This document shows positions 35,500-44,000 of a stretch of 45,872 nucleotides of DNA, piece by piece (position 1 is the stretch's first letter; each line of letters opens with the position of its first letter). A program made the translations under genes and the position numbers. Under the pieces are notes generated by a model. It worked only from the letters and a program-made list of their open reading frames with translations, ran no database searches and was not told the origin of the DNA. Origin of the DNA: Gloeobacterales cyanobacterium ES-bin-313 (lineage in GTDB: Bacteria > Cyanobacteriota > Cyanobacteriia > Gloeobacterales > Gloeobacteraceae); the NCBI GenBank assembly GCA_014379585.1, contig JACMLN010000001.1, forward strand, positions 1 through 45,872, written 5' to 3'.

Positions 35500-36755
35500 T
35501 TGTATTCAGCAGTGATTAATGCGGAGGATCGTGCTTGGGAGGGAATACCTAGGGCTTCAAGATAGAGGGGGATCGCTTTGCCCAGGGTAAAGTAGGCGTC
35601 GAAGTAGCGTCGGGCGTTTTGCCCCAAGGCTTCGGCAGTTTCAGGCTTAGCCATCAAAGATGAAATAAATCCAGCTAGACCTGCAGCGTTACCGTTGTCG
35701 AAGCACTCACCGCAGTCACCTTCACGGAGCATGTTTCTTAAATAGGAGTTGGGGTGACAGATGGAGGCGATCGGTTTACCAGCGGCTAGCAAACTATAGA
35801 GCTTGGAGGGTGCTACAACTCCATCCACTTGCTGTTTTAGGCTGACGAGAGCAAGATCGCAGGCAGTCAACGAATAGGGCAAGGTTTCTTTATCTTGGTA
35901 GGGCAAGATCAAGCAGTTGGAGATCTCTTTGGCACGGGTAGCCGCTTTGATCGGTTCAAGGCCTGCACCCCCACCAATAAACACAAAGCGCACCCGTTGA
36001 TCGTGGTTCAGCAATCGAACACATTCAAGAATGGTGTCGCTATCGTGTACTCGGCCAAGATTGCCTGAGTACAGAACCGTAAACGTTTCGTCCAGTTGGT
36101 AGCGCAAGGCGAACCAGTTGCGCGATTTGGCCATTGGCTTGATGAACTTTGGATCTGCCCAACTGTGAACCACGTGGATCTTGTCGGCGTTGCTGGGGTC
36201 TTTGCTCAAAATGAGTTGTTTCATCTCCTCGTTCATGACGATCAGCGTTTTGGCGCGTTTCCAGATCTTGCGGTTGATTGCCTCCCAAAGACGCACGATC
36301 AAGGCTTTGCCATCGATCACCCCAAGACGGACAGCCACCTCTGGGTAGACATCGTAGATAATGCAGGAGTAACTCTGATTGAACATTTTGTTGTAGAACC
36401 AACCCGTCAAGCCTAGGAACGGGGGTGCTGATGTGAAAATGAGATGAGAACTGCGCCATAGCTGCTTGCGCAGCTTCACGATCGAGCGAACAAAATAAAA
36501 GAGGCTGTTGATCACTTTGCCGCGAATCCGGGTTGGAGTGACTTTGGCTGCCCTCGTCCGAACGATATGGACACCTTCAGCAAACTCCTCTCTCGGCGCA
36601 TCCGCTTGGTTAAAAGCGTAGCTGGGTTTGCCAGTAAAAACCTGGACATTATGGCCTTCATTCGCTAGGGCAACAGCTAGTTCCTGAATAAACTGACCTG
36701 TAGCAGCAAAATCAGGCGGGTAGAACTGTGTGACAATTGTAATATTTTCGCGCAT
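35496..36755 (-). CDS. GT4-type glycosyltransferase, WbuB/WcaI-like
   Basis: The 419-residue GT-B protein begins ITIVTQFYPPDFAATGQFIQ and has FTSAPPFLGLTG, VVHSWADPKFIKP, TVLYSGNLGRVHD and VVAPSKLYSLLAAGKPIASI. The WbuB/WcaI subgroup shows exactly this opening and the APSKxYxxLAAGxP variant of the donor-site motif. It should transfer an N-acetyl sugar or fucose-like residue in an early assembly step, but the sugar is not certain. It ends within the TPR gene start (ATGA). It is the first glycosyltransferase of the operon. Confidence 0.92.
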   Translation of the reverse strand: MRENITIVTQFYPPDFAATGQFIQELAVALANEGHNVQVFTGKPSYAFNQADAPREEFAEGVHIVRTRAAKVTPTRIRGKVINSLFYFVRSIVKLRKQLWRSSHLIFTSAPPFLGLTGWFYNKMFNQSYSCIIYDVYPEVAVRLGVIDGKALIVRLWEAINRKIWKRAKTLIVMNEEMKQLILSKDPSNADKIHVVHSWADPKFIKPMAKSRNWFALRYQLDETFTVLYSGNLGRVHDSDTILECVRLLNHDQRVRFVFIGGGAGLEPIKAATRAKEISNCLILPYQDKETLPYSLTACDLALVSLKQQVDGVVAPSKLYSLLAAGKPIASICHPNSYLRNMLREGDCGECFDNGNAAGLAGFISSLMAKPETAEALGQNARRYFDAYFTLGKAIPLYLEALGIPSQARSSALITAEYK

Positions 36756-36820
36756 GGAGTACTGTGAAACGGAAGGGTTGTGTACTTGGATTGCATTTGG
36801 ACAGCCGCTTTAGACGCTTG

Positions 36821-37927
36821 CTAACGAAAAAGCTGGAGCAGAAAATTCAGGGGCAAAAGACTCTGGAGGGTGCGAGCCAAACTACCGCCGAAGGAGCGCT
36901 GAACCACGATCAGATCCCCTCTGCGTAGAGATGGGTTTTTCTGGGGATCGCGGCCTTGCTCTAGAGCTGCCACTAGACTCAGTCGCGTGACCGAACCATC
37001 GCGGTTCAGCCTGATCATTTGCACAACACGGGGATCTGCAAATTCAGTTAACCCTCCCGCTGCCACCAAGGCATCGGTGAGGGGAGCATTAGGAGCGACC
37101 TGGATAACCCCAGGACGATTCACCTCGCCTAGAATCTTCACCTCTACAGTTGCCGGAGCCAATGTGGTGCTACTTAGATACTCTGCATCTCGACTGGGGC
37201 GATCAGGATCTGCTTTGGCGACGAGAATCCCATCACCGTCCATGATCGCCAGATCCTCGGAGGAATCGGCTGTCTGCAACATCTTCCAGAGGTTGACTTT
37301 GCGCTCGACACTCTCACCACCGGGCAATCGGCGGACTAAGGTGATATTTTCGACATCGGCTAGTTCCGTCACCCCGCCAGCTAAATTGAGAGCTTGGGAA
37401 ACGGTCAGTCGTCCACCACCAAGACCGTTAGTGATCCCCTGTCCAGTACCAATTTTGTTCCCAGCGACGCTTTGATTCGTTGCGCTTGTGCTCGTACTAC
37501 TGTTCAGGGTGTAGGGGCCAGGTCGATTCACTTCACCTAAGATTGTAAATGCCGTTGGGCGTGGAGTGGCGACAGTGACAGTGAAAAGTGGTTTTTCTAG
37601 GTAGGGCTGGTAGAGACGATCGAGGTGCGCTGCTGCTTGTTCTTGAGAAAGGCCACTCAAGGAAAGCGAGCCGACCAAAGGCAACGTAATGGTTCCGTCG
37701 GAGAGAATGATAATTGTACCCTTGATTTCAGGAACATTAAAGCAACTGATGTCGATGGTATCGCCAGGCCCCAATCTGTAACTACTTGTGGAGGTATTCA
37801 GATTGAATCTGTAGCTAGGCTGGACGGATACCGTCTGGGTAAGTCCAGGGAGACACACACTGCCAAGCAGGATCAAGCAAAGTGGGAAGGAGCGAATCAT
37901 CGAGAGAGGCGAGAATAAGATATGCAT
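36821..37927 (-). CDS. Wza-like polysaccharide export protein (Poly_export/SLBB)
   Basis: The 368-residue protein has a signal peptide (cleavage about 30). No strict lipobox is seen (LGSVC), although Cys25 is close. The Poly_export domain (about 50-120) opens with YRLGPGDTIDI. SLBB domain 1 (about 126-200) has ILGEVNRPGPYTL and a Ser/Thr/Gly-rich insert at 142-172. SLBB domain 2 (about 262-308) has KILGEVNRPGVI. A hydrophobic C-terminal tail (349-368) resembles the membrane-spanning helix of Wza. It should form the ring-shaped periplasmic/outer-membrane channel with the Wzc-like kinase. Its ATG overlaps the upstream stop by one base (TAATG). Confidence 0.93.
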   Translation of the reverse strand: MHILFSPLSMIRSFPLCLILLGSVCLPGLTQTVSVQPSYRFNLNTSTSSYRLGPGDTIDISCFNVPEIKGTIIILSDGTITLPLVGSLSLSGLSQEQAAAHLDRLYQPYLEKPLFTVTVATPRPTAFTILGEVNRPGPYTLNSSTSTSATNQSVAGNKIGTGQGITNGLGGGRLTVSQALNLAGGVTELADVENITLVRRLPGGESVERKVNLWKMLQTADSSEDLAIMDGDGILVAKADPDRPSRDAEYLSSTTLAPATVEVKILGEVNRPGVIQVAPNAPLTDALVAAGGLTEFADPRVVQMIRLNRDGSVTRLSLVAALEQGRDPQKNPSLRRGDLIVVQRSFGGSLARTLQSLLPLNFLLQLFR

Positions 37928-38343
37928 TATTGATAAGGTTGCGTAGTTCCTTTGGAATTCTTTAACGTGAACTGGCTCACGGAAGGATTGAGATGGTTAG
38001 GATCAAGAGTGCCATTGGACTGTTTCCAGTTTTTTAGTTCTGCTTCGATGAGATGGTACTCTTTATCAACCTTGGTCACGACGAACCAGTTACTGTTCTG
38101 GCATCCGTTGCACCAGAAGGCTTCTAGCCAAGTGCTCGATAACGAAACCGCCGTCTGTTGCAGTAGCAAAAGTCTTGCATTCCGCCGCGCAATCCCCTGA
38201 TCCTTCAGCTGCTCTACAGTAGTCGCATGTAAGTTGTGCTTTTGGCTGACGCGTTCCATCAATGTCATGCACTCAGGACACTTGATCATGCGCCCTTTTT
38301 TCGAGCGCGTTCGATTTCGTTTGTGCGAGTAGTTTTTTTCCAT
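37927..38343 (-). CDS. Zinc-ribbon protein heading the polysaccharide operon
   Basis: The 138-residue protein has a basic N-terminus and two CxxC knuckles, Cys22/Cys25 in KCPECMTLM and Cys78/Cys81 in FWCNGCQNSNWF. A helical, basic segment lies between them and a low-complexity tail follows. It probably binds one Zn ion. I do not recognise the family. As the first gene, coupled by a one-base overlap to the Wza-like gene, it may be a regulator or assembly factor of the export system. ATG 38343 has AAGGA upstream at a loose spacing of about eight bases. An internal ATG at 38289 would also keep both knuckles. A possible -10 box (TATAGT, minus strand, around 38364-38369) lies just upstream. Confidence 0.65.
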   Translation of the reverse strand: MEKNYSHKRNRTRSKKGRMIKCPECMTLMERVSQKHNLHATTVEQLKDQGIARRNARLLLLQQTAVSLSSTWLEAFWCNGCQNSNWFVVTKVDKEYHLIEAELKNWKQSNGTLDPNHLNPSVSQFTLKNSKGTTQPYQ

Positions 38344-38918
38344 GGGAATTTATTCCTTGATTAACTATAAAATGGTTTTAAATTAGTGTGGGAAGTGAGT
38401 AGAAAAGAGCGCAGCAGATTTTTTGGTGAGTGATCGTAGATAATCAGCCCAAAAGCTAGGTTCATTAAAAAATTCAATGGGCTAGGATGCCGCAGATGAT
38501 AGCTTTAAGCCACATTATTCAGTTAATTTTTGTCCCGATCTCAGGTATTTCACATAAGCATGGGCTTGGCATGGACTAGCAAACAAATCAGAAAAATTGG
38601 GCAGATCTGTTGTACGAAGCGCGTCACTAAATGCAAGTGTTGCGGTGGTAGCCAGATGGGATACGAGATCTATCGATCCTCAAGTAGCGCATCTGTTGAG
38701 TGGAATATCGCTGGTTGTAGAGTTGTTGAAAGGCGGGTTAAGCAACAGTTTGTACATATTGAGCAGTAGAACATGGACTTAACAAAGATGAAATGGATAC
38801 TCCATCGGTAAAAAATTGCTCACTTCGTAGTAGCACTCACTATTAGAGGGGGCGGTGATTGGGAATACTCTTCGCAATATATATGTTGCAACAAAGCCCC
38901 GCTGTATTCAGTTAACAA
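38344..38918. other. Intergenic stretch before the polysaccharide operon
   Basis: About 575 bases with short open frames (up to 79 codons) lacking recognisable content. The part next to 38343 should hold the promoter of the leftward polysaccharide operon. TGTTGCAACA at 38884-38893 is a perfect 10-bp palindrome and shares its TGTTGC core with the larger palindrome just to the right. No RNA gene is recognised. Confidence 0.45.
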
Positions 38919-38947
38919 TCACACATGTTGCACAGCAACATGTGTGA
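38919..38947. repeat. Perfect 13-bp inverted repeat with three-base loop
   Basis: The arms are TCACACATGTTGC (38919-38931) and GCAACATGTGTGA (38935-38947) around ACA. The homology of the broken ABC gene begins at the very next base. No T-run follows on the plus strand. It could be a protein-binding site, a terminator-like hairpin, or the end of an element whose insertion cut the transporter gene. Confidence 0.65.
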
Positions 38948-39345
38948 ATTCTGGAACGCGAACAGGAGGACGACTATTTTGGGCTTGGCCCAATCTCTGT
39001 TGAGTTTTGTTCTTGGTGAAGTCGTCTTTCTCGTTGGCGGAAACGGCAGTGGCAAGACTACTTTGGCCAAGCTACTTCTTGGGCTTTATCCGCCTGAAAG
39101 TGGTGAGATCCGTCTTGATCGCACTCCAATTAGCGATAGTAACCGCGACCATTATCGACAACTCTTCACAGCTGTTTTTTCAGATAGTTACTTATTTGAA
39201 AACCTGATTCGGACTTGGCCGCCCGAACCTTGACGCTGAGGTCGCTGCGTATCTTGAACGACTGCAGTTAAAGCAGAAAGTGACAGCCATTGCCCTCTCT
39301 TAAGGGCAACGTAAGCGACTTGATTTGCTCACAGCCTACATGAAA
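38948..39345 (+). pseudogene. Cyclic-peptide-exporter ABC ATPase fragment (SyrD/PvdE type), decayed
   Basis: Translation in three frames reconstructs most of an ATPase domain. First comes ILEREQEDDYFGLGPISVEF. A +1 shift near 39010 leads to VVFLVGGNGSGKTTLAKLL (Walker A) and YRQLFTAVFSDSYLFENL. A second shift near 39215 leads to GLGRPNLDAEVAAYLERLQL. An in-frame TAA (39301-39303) then replaces the Gln of the signature, giving ALS-stop-GQRKRLDLLTAYM. Cyclic-peptide ABC exporters have SQGQRKRL at this place. The membrane domain and Walker B are absent. It is a dead remnant. Confidence 0.85.
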
Positions 39346-39522
39346 TTGCATCGGGCGCGACCCGTGGTGATGCGGAGTTGGAGACGGATTGGGAAAGGTT
39401 TGGATTGGCGATGGGGGGCATTGGGTTTGGGTTCCACAGGCACTCATTGCGGTGATGAATCGGTATAAAAGGCGATGAGGTTTCAGGGGGTAGCTCGATT
39501 GACCAAGAAGCAGACTGCTTGC

Positions 39523-41637
39523 TTAACCAAGCAGTGTGTTGAGGTAACGAAGCGCTCCCGGCAGATCCAGCAGGTAGTTGGCGATCATCTCGCGAGCATA
39601 GTGATCGGGCAAGGCTTGTTGAAATTTACTCAAGCGATAATTGGGAAGCTGATTGAGAATATATTGCTGGGTATTTTCGTTGTTCCAGGACTCAGCATGT
39701 TGCAGATGTTTGAGGCTGTCATGGATTGTTTGGGAGGAGAGGTTTTCGGCCTCGAATCGGATGCAGAAGTTATCACTGATTATTTTCCAATCCTGAAACT
39801 GCATCAACCCATATCTGAGTGTGTGGTTAATCTGCCCACCCGCAAATGTCCACCAGAGGGCGCGACCCGGTTCTACATTCAAATTCAATCCTTTTGGAGT
39901 CAGGGAAGACCCCAATTCAAGGCGCTTTTCGCTCAGCGCGTGCTTGGCGGCGCTATCAATATAGGAAATCGGTTCGCTAGATCTGAGCAACTCGGCGATC
40001 TGCTGGCAAATTTCGAAACTGAGCAGTTGCGGAGAGAAGCCTCCCCAGGCTGGCTTCTTACCACCAGGAGCCGGATGGGCGGTGATGGTGCGGTCAAAAT
40101 GGTTGATTTCACTAACCGTCCAGGCACGGCCACCGAGAAGAAATGAACTCATATCGACGACCAGTTTATCGACGAAGTCCTGCTCCAAAGAGCCGACTAA
40201 GCGCCCAGCAGCCGTCTTCACTTTGTAGAGCACGGGGCTGCTGAAGACAGCATAAATCTCCATGAAATTGCGGCGACCAAAGATTTTCTCGGCGCGTTCC
40301 CCCATGGAGAGCAGTCCACCGATGCAAACCAAATAGTCTTCGCGCACGAGGTGGGCAATCAAGCTATCGAACTCGGTGTGGCTGATGCCAGAGAAGTCAA
40401 GGACGCGCATGAGTTGTTCCCAGCAACGTTCAGCCGAGATCGCTCCAAATTGAAGCGTCAAGGCAAGCAGTTGATGGACAAGCACGGGCCAAGCTCGCTT
40501 CTGGACTCTGACGGATTCTACCCAGCCTTTTTTGGCCAGTTCGACGAGGGCAATTGCCTCTAGGACAGCTTCGCTGTGCTCGCAGTAAAAAGTCGTGTTG
40601 GCCCGTGCGCCTGTGCGTCTACCTGTGCGCCCAAGCCGTTGCAGGAACGATGAAACAGTAGATGGAGCATTGGCTTGCAACACGAGGTCGAGGTCGCCTA
40701 CGTCGATGCCAAGTTCCAGGGTTGAGGTGCAGACGATGCAGGTATTGTTGCCATGATGAAAACTTGCTTCGGCTGCTTGTCGCTCCTCCGCAGAAACGGA
40801 ACTGTGGTGGACGAAGACATCTGTGCCGCGATCCTGCATTCGCTCGGCAATGCTTTCGGCAATCGCTCGGCTCTGGCAGAAAAATAGGCTCTTCTTAGCC
40901 TGGGCAATCTTACTGGCATCGCGGGCAATGTCAGGAATAGTCTCACACAGGAAAACGTGAATGTCCTTTTGGGAGGGTACTTTTGGCGGATTGACGACGC
41001 AGTTGGGTCTACTAGAAGTACCTTGCATCCACTTCAGAATATCGGTGGGGTTGCCGACTGTAGCGCTGAGGCCAACGCGTTGCACATCGTTCGTTGTGTT
41101 GCGCATCAGGCGCTCGAATACAGAGAGCAAGTGACTACCGCGATCGCTCCCTGCTATGGCGTGCACTTCGTCAATAATCAGTGCCCGCAGATCCCGAAAC
41201 AGACTGGCAACTGGCACCTTGGGGGAGAGGAGCATCACTTCCAGGGACTCTGGAGTGGTCATCAACAGAGTGGTTGGCTGTTTAACGAAATTGCGTTTGT
41301 CCCGCTGCGAAACATCCCCATGCCAAAGAAAGCGGCTCAGACCGACCATTTCCATGTAGGTTCCGAGGCGTTCATCCTGGTTGTTGAGCAGGGCTTTGAT
41401 CGGGGCGACGTAGATCAGGCCGACTCCCTCCGGCTCGTTCTCGACGAGTTGGGCGAGCATCGGGAAAATCGATGCCTCCGTTTTCCCGCCAGCCGTGGGA
41501 GCAAGAATCACGACATTGTTGCCATCCAAGATGGCGTGGGAGGAGAGTTCCTGCACAGGTCGTAGGCGCGTCCAACCGAGTCTGGATGCAATTGCTTCTT
41601 GGAGCCTTGAGGGATAGCGGGAAAAAGCAGAACCCAT
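39523..41637 (-). CDS. brxHI: DEAD/DEAH helicase, BrxHI-like
   Basis: The 704-residue superfamily 2 helicase has motif I APTAGGKTE (46-54), Ia VAPIKALLNNQ, motif II DEVH (156-159), III SAT (191-193), V CTSTLELGIDVG and VI QRLGRTGRR (333-341). A long Lhr-like C-terminal region (about 380-704) follows. It resembles the helicase BrxHI that accompanies BrxD in some BREX loci. It should be an ATP-driven nucleic-acid helicase or translocase. It starts three bases after the BrxD-like gene, so the two form one unit. No methylase, PglZ or BrxC gene is near. An ACTGCTTG/CAAGCAGT inverted repeat spans its stop codon. The symbol is by similarity. Confidence 0.82.
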   Translation of the reverse strand: MGSAFSRYPSRLQEAIASRLGWTRLRPVQELSSHAILDGNNVVILAPTAGGKTEASIFPMLAQLVENEPEGVGLIYVAPIKALLNNQDERLGTYMEMVGLSRFLWHGDVSQRDKRNFVKQPTTLLMTTPESLEVMLLSPKVPVASLFRDLRALIIDEVHAIAGSDRGSHLLSVFERLMRNTTNDVQRVGLSATVGNPTDILKWMQGTSSRPNCVVNPPKVPSQKDIHVFLCETIPDIARDASKIAQAKKSLFFCQSRAIAESIAERMQDRGTDVFVHHSSVSAEERQAAEASFHHGNNTCIVCTSTLELGIDVGDLDLVLQANAPSTVSSFLQRLGRTGRRTGARANTTFYCEHSEAVLEAIALVELAKKGWVESVRVQKRAWPVLVHQLLALTLQFGAISAERCWEQLMRVLDFSGISHTEFDSLIAHLVREDYLVCIGGLLSMGERAEKIFGRRNFMEIYAVFSSPVLYKVKTAAGRLVGSLEQDFVDKLVVDMSSFLLGGRAWTVSEINHFDRTITAHPAPGGKKPAWGGFSPQLLSFEICQQIAELLRSSEPISYIDSAAKHALSEKRLELGSSLTPKGLNLNVEPGRALWWTFAGGQINHTLRYGLMQFQDWKIISDNFCIRFEAENLSSQTIHDSLKHLQHAESWNNENTQQYILNQLPNYRLSKFQQALPDHYAREMIANYLLDLPGALRYLNTLLG

Positions 41638-41640
41638 GTT

Positions 41641-42960
41641 CTAAAATTCCACAGGCTGATAGCCCTCAAGGGATTCTGGTTCCTCGTCTGTGTAGGTTTT
41701 GCCTAAGCGGATACTTTCTTCTTCGGGGGTAAAGTCTTTTGGTTCTTCGTCTAGAACCAGTTGCGGATCGAAATCTCCCTGGGCATCGCTGAGATCCAAA
41801 ACATCGACCAACTGCCTGAGAAATTGACGGGGTACCACTCCAACATCGCCTTTGAAACCGGCACTGACATGCCCAATGAGCTTATCGATGAAATCAGTTG
41901 TGATTCGCTTTGACAGAGCAATTCGGTCGTCGGTGGGATAGAGTTCCCGCAGTTTCAACGCCACTTCTTTGAGTCGGGGCACATCGAAGGGTTTGAGTTC
42001 GAGCTGAGACTGGCGCGGGTTGGCAAAGCCACCGTGGGAGAGAAAGCGAATTCGGTCGTGTAAGGGCTGGAGGCCAGCCACTCCGCGTTTGGTATCGAAA
42101 AATTCCGGGGTGCCAGTGAACAGCCAGAGCAATCCTTGGTAATGATCGGCGGCATCACAGATCTGGCGAATGCCATTGAGGGATTTGCCGCGCACATCGC
42201 CGCGCATCCGTAGGATCGTTTCCGCTTCATCGATGACGATGACCAGCCCTTTGTAGCCTGCCTGCTTCACGATCCCCAAAATGCCAAGCAGATAATCGAG
42301 GGCCTCACGACTGCCGATATCGCCCTTGATCTGAGCCTGTTTCTTGGCGCTAGCTGCCACATTTTCACTTCCTGATAACCAGGACAATAAAGCGCCAGCT
42401 TCGGCCAAGGCTCCTTTTTGTTTGAGGCTGAAGACTGCACGGAGTACGCGAGCCATGTCATCTGGGGCTTTGCCACCTGTGAAAGAAACCAAGTCTTCTT
42501 CGAGGCGCTTTTCGACTTGGGCATCAAAATCAGGACTGTCTTCGTCTGCCCCACCAGAAATCAAAGAATCTTCGACGTGAGCCATCCACTGGTCAATAAT
42601 GTCCCCCAATGCCCCCCGACTGCAGGTTGCAGTCCCTAATTCCTGGACGACTTTGCGGTAGACATCATCGAATTTATAGAAGTGGAGGTCATTATCAGAA
42701 ACGACGACAAAACTGGTGGCAAAGCCCTGGGCTTGGGCTTCCTGTAAGGCAAGACGCGCCATAAATGTCTTACCGCAACCGTAGCCACCACGCAGGAATT
42801 TGAACACGCCTTCGCCGCTAGACGCTAGGTTCAACTGGCGGGCAATTTCTGAGCGTTGCTTTTCGATACCGACTGCAAATGCTTCTAGACCTCGTTCGGG
42901 GACAACCCCTGAGCGCAGCCGCTCGAAAATATGTTCTATGTCCCGTCCACTGATTTCCAT
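41641..42960 (-). CDS. brxD: BrxD-like AAA-type ATPase (DUF2791)
   Basis: The 439-residue P-loop ATPase has the opening EISGRDIEHIFERLRSGVVPERGLEAF. Walker A is GGYGCGKT (58-65), Walker B VIVIDEAET (about 240), and the sensor strand is LLWLFTGTPEFFDT. These features match the BREX BrxD/DUF2791 family, thought to work with a helicase. It is transcribed with the BrxHI-like helicase, three bases apart, and lies downstream of the BolA gene on the same strand with an 80-base spacer. No other BREX gene is seen. It could be a stand-alone ATPase-helicase pair with a DNA-repair or defence role, which is an inference. The symbol is by similarity. Confidence 0.82.
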   Translation of the reverse strand: MEISGRDIEHIFERLRSGVVPERGLEAFAVGIEKQRSEIARQLNLASSGEGVFKFLRGGYGCGKTFMARLALQEAQAQGFATSFVVVSDNDLHFYKFDDVYRKVVQELGTATCSRGALGDIIDQWMAHVEDSLISGGADEDSPDFDAQVEKRLEEDLVSFTGGKAPDDMARVLRAVFSLKQKGALAEAGALLSWLSGSENVAASAKKQAQIKGDIGSREALDYLLGILGIVKQAGYKGLVIVIDEAETILRMRGDVRGKSLNGIRQICDAADHYQGLLWLFTGTPEFFDTKRGVAGLQPLHDRIRFLSHGGFANPRQSQLELKPFDVPRLKEVALKLRELYPTDDRIALSKRITTDFIDKLIGHVSAGFKGDVGVVPRQFLRQLVDVLDLSDAQGDFDPQLVLDEEPKDFTPEEESIRLGKTYTDEEPESLEGYQPVEF

Positions 42961-43040
42961 ACATTCCTTATTTCATGAACGTCCCAAGACGGCGTTCAAA
43001 CTCTACGTGGTTTAGGATCATCTCCTGGATATACCCAAAC

Positions 43041-43304
43041 CTAAAGTTCAAACTGCACCGTCTGTTTCTGCCACTGTTCGGGAGAAAAAGTGCGTAGAGA
43101 AAGGGCGTGAATCCGGCCATCGTCGATGTAGGTTTGCACAGATTGGTAGAGAAGTTTGTGCTGCTTGAGCATGGTCAGTCCTTGAAATTCACTGGCGACA
43201 ATAGTGGCCTGAAAATGATCCCCACCCCCTGTCAGATCTTGGACTTCAACTTGAGCAGTGGGAAAAGCAGCGAGAATCAAAGAGCGAACGTCGTTAGGGT
43301 GCAT
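43041..43304 (-). CDS. BolA-family protein
   Basis: The 87-residue protein starts MHPNDVRSLILAAFPTA and has EVQDLTGGGDHFQATIVASEF and LKQHKLLYQSV, the standard BolA/IbaG signature. HALSLRTFSPEQW closes the fold. BolA proteins pair with monothiol glutaredoxins to bind 2Fe-2S clusters and sense or deliver iron-sulfur. No glutaredoxin gene is in the window. ATG 43304 fits the family start. The frame is open further up to 43385 but adds 27 residues that run into the promoter of the divergent Ycf51-like gene. It is upstream of the BrxD-like gene on the same strand. Confidence 0.9.
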   Translation of the reverse strand: MHPNDVRSLILAAFPTAQVEVQDLTGGGDHFQATIVASEFQGLTMLKQHKLLYQSVQTYIDDGRIHALSLRTFSPEQWQKQTVQFEL

Positions 43305-43384
43305 AGCGTCTTTAAAGAACCAACACCTTATTTTGAGCCACAATTGGCCATTTCTGGTCAATGATAGAGGTTGGAGGTTCACCA

Positions 43385-43927
43385 ATGGAATTTACGTCCC
43401 TTTTTACTCTGATTGCTAAAGTCCTTGCCGGCACGACTTTACTCACCGCTATCGCTACTGTGTTTGCCTGGATCACCAAGCAGAAATGGCGCTTTCAGGC
43501 TTTTGGCACCACTTCATTCCTTGTTGTGTTAACTGTCGGTGCGGCGACCCTGGCAATTATTCCATCAATTGTCCATAAGAAAGTGCCTGGAACGGGGCGC
43601 TACGTCGCTGTATTTGACCGTGGTGGGAGCCGTGCTGTCATCACAGTGAAACCAGACATTACGCCAGAAACCCTCGATCCGACGCTCCATCAAGCCTTGG
43701 CGGACTTAAATACTATGGGGCGCAGCGTCGATGGCCCCTTCAAAGTACAGGCAAGGACTGTCGTCCATCCAAGCGTTGGTGTGACTCGGCTGATTCAAGT
43801 GGGTTCCATCGCTGTAGACAACAAAGTTGAAAACAGCACGCCTGTAGTGACGATTGACCGAACTGCCCTTCAAGAGGCCAAAGCGATGGCCGCGCAATTC
43901 GCAGCGAAGCCACCTAGTCGTCGATAA
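43385..43927 (+). CDS. Ycf51-like (DUF2518) membrane protein
   Basis: The 180-residue protein has two hydrophobic segments, about 8-30 and 40-62. A soluble domain follows, with GRYVAVFDRGGSRAVITVKP, ARTVVHPSVGVTRLIQVG and a helical tail. This matches the Ycf51/DUF2518 family of cyanobacteria and plastids, whose function is unknown. ATG 43385 is chosen because GGAGG stands seven bases upstream. The frame is open from 43361 but has no such signal there. It is divergent from BolA with an 80-base gap. It is the clearest cyanobacterial marker in the window. Confidence 0.85.
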   Translation: MEFTSLFTLIAKVLAGTTLLTAIATVFAWITKQKWRFQAFGTTSFLVVLTVGAATLAIIPSIVHKKVPGTGRYVAVFDRGGSRAVITVKPDITPETLDPTLHQALADLNTMGRSVDGPFKVQARTVVHPSVGVTRLIQVGSIAVDNKVENSTPVVTIDRTALQEAKAMAAQFAAKPPSRR

Positions 43928-44000
43928 GCGCGCCACCTTCGCTCAGTAAGCCTTCCCAGTTAGCCGTAGAATAGAGAACTGTGTTTGTTGGTCAACGCGA

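Noticed and set aside
36987-37475. Plus-strand open frame of 162 codons opposite the Wza-like gene
   Set aside because: Composition (Ser/Pro/Arg/Thr-rich) is typical of antisense shadow frames, and the sense strand has clear SLBB domains.
38530-38782. Short plus-strand frames with a CKCCG stretch, considered as a transposase zinc-ribbon remnant
   Set aside because: Only one cysteine cluster and no further similarity in any frame.
39475-40146. Long plus-strand open frame of 223 codons opposite the helicase gene
   Set aside because: It mirrors the coding strand of a clear helicase, shows no motif and has no ribosome-binding site. Treated as a shadow.
40957-41565. Long plus-strand open frame of 202 codons opposite the helicase N-terminus
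   Set aside because: Antisense to conserved helicase motifs, with no domain of its own.
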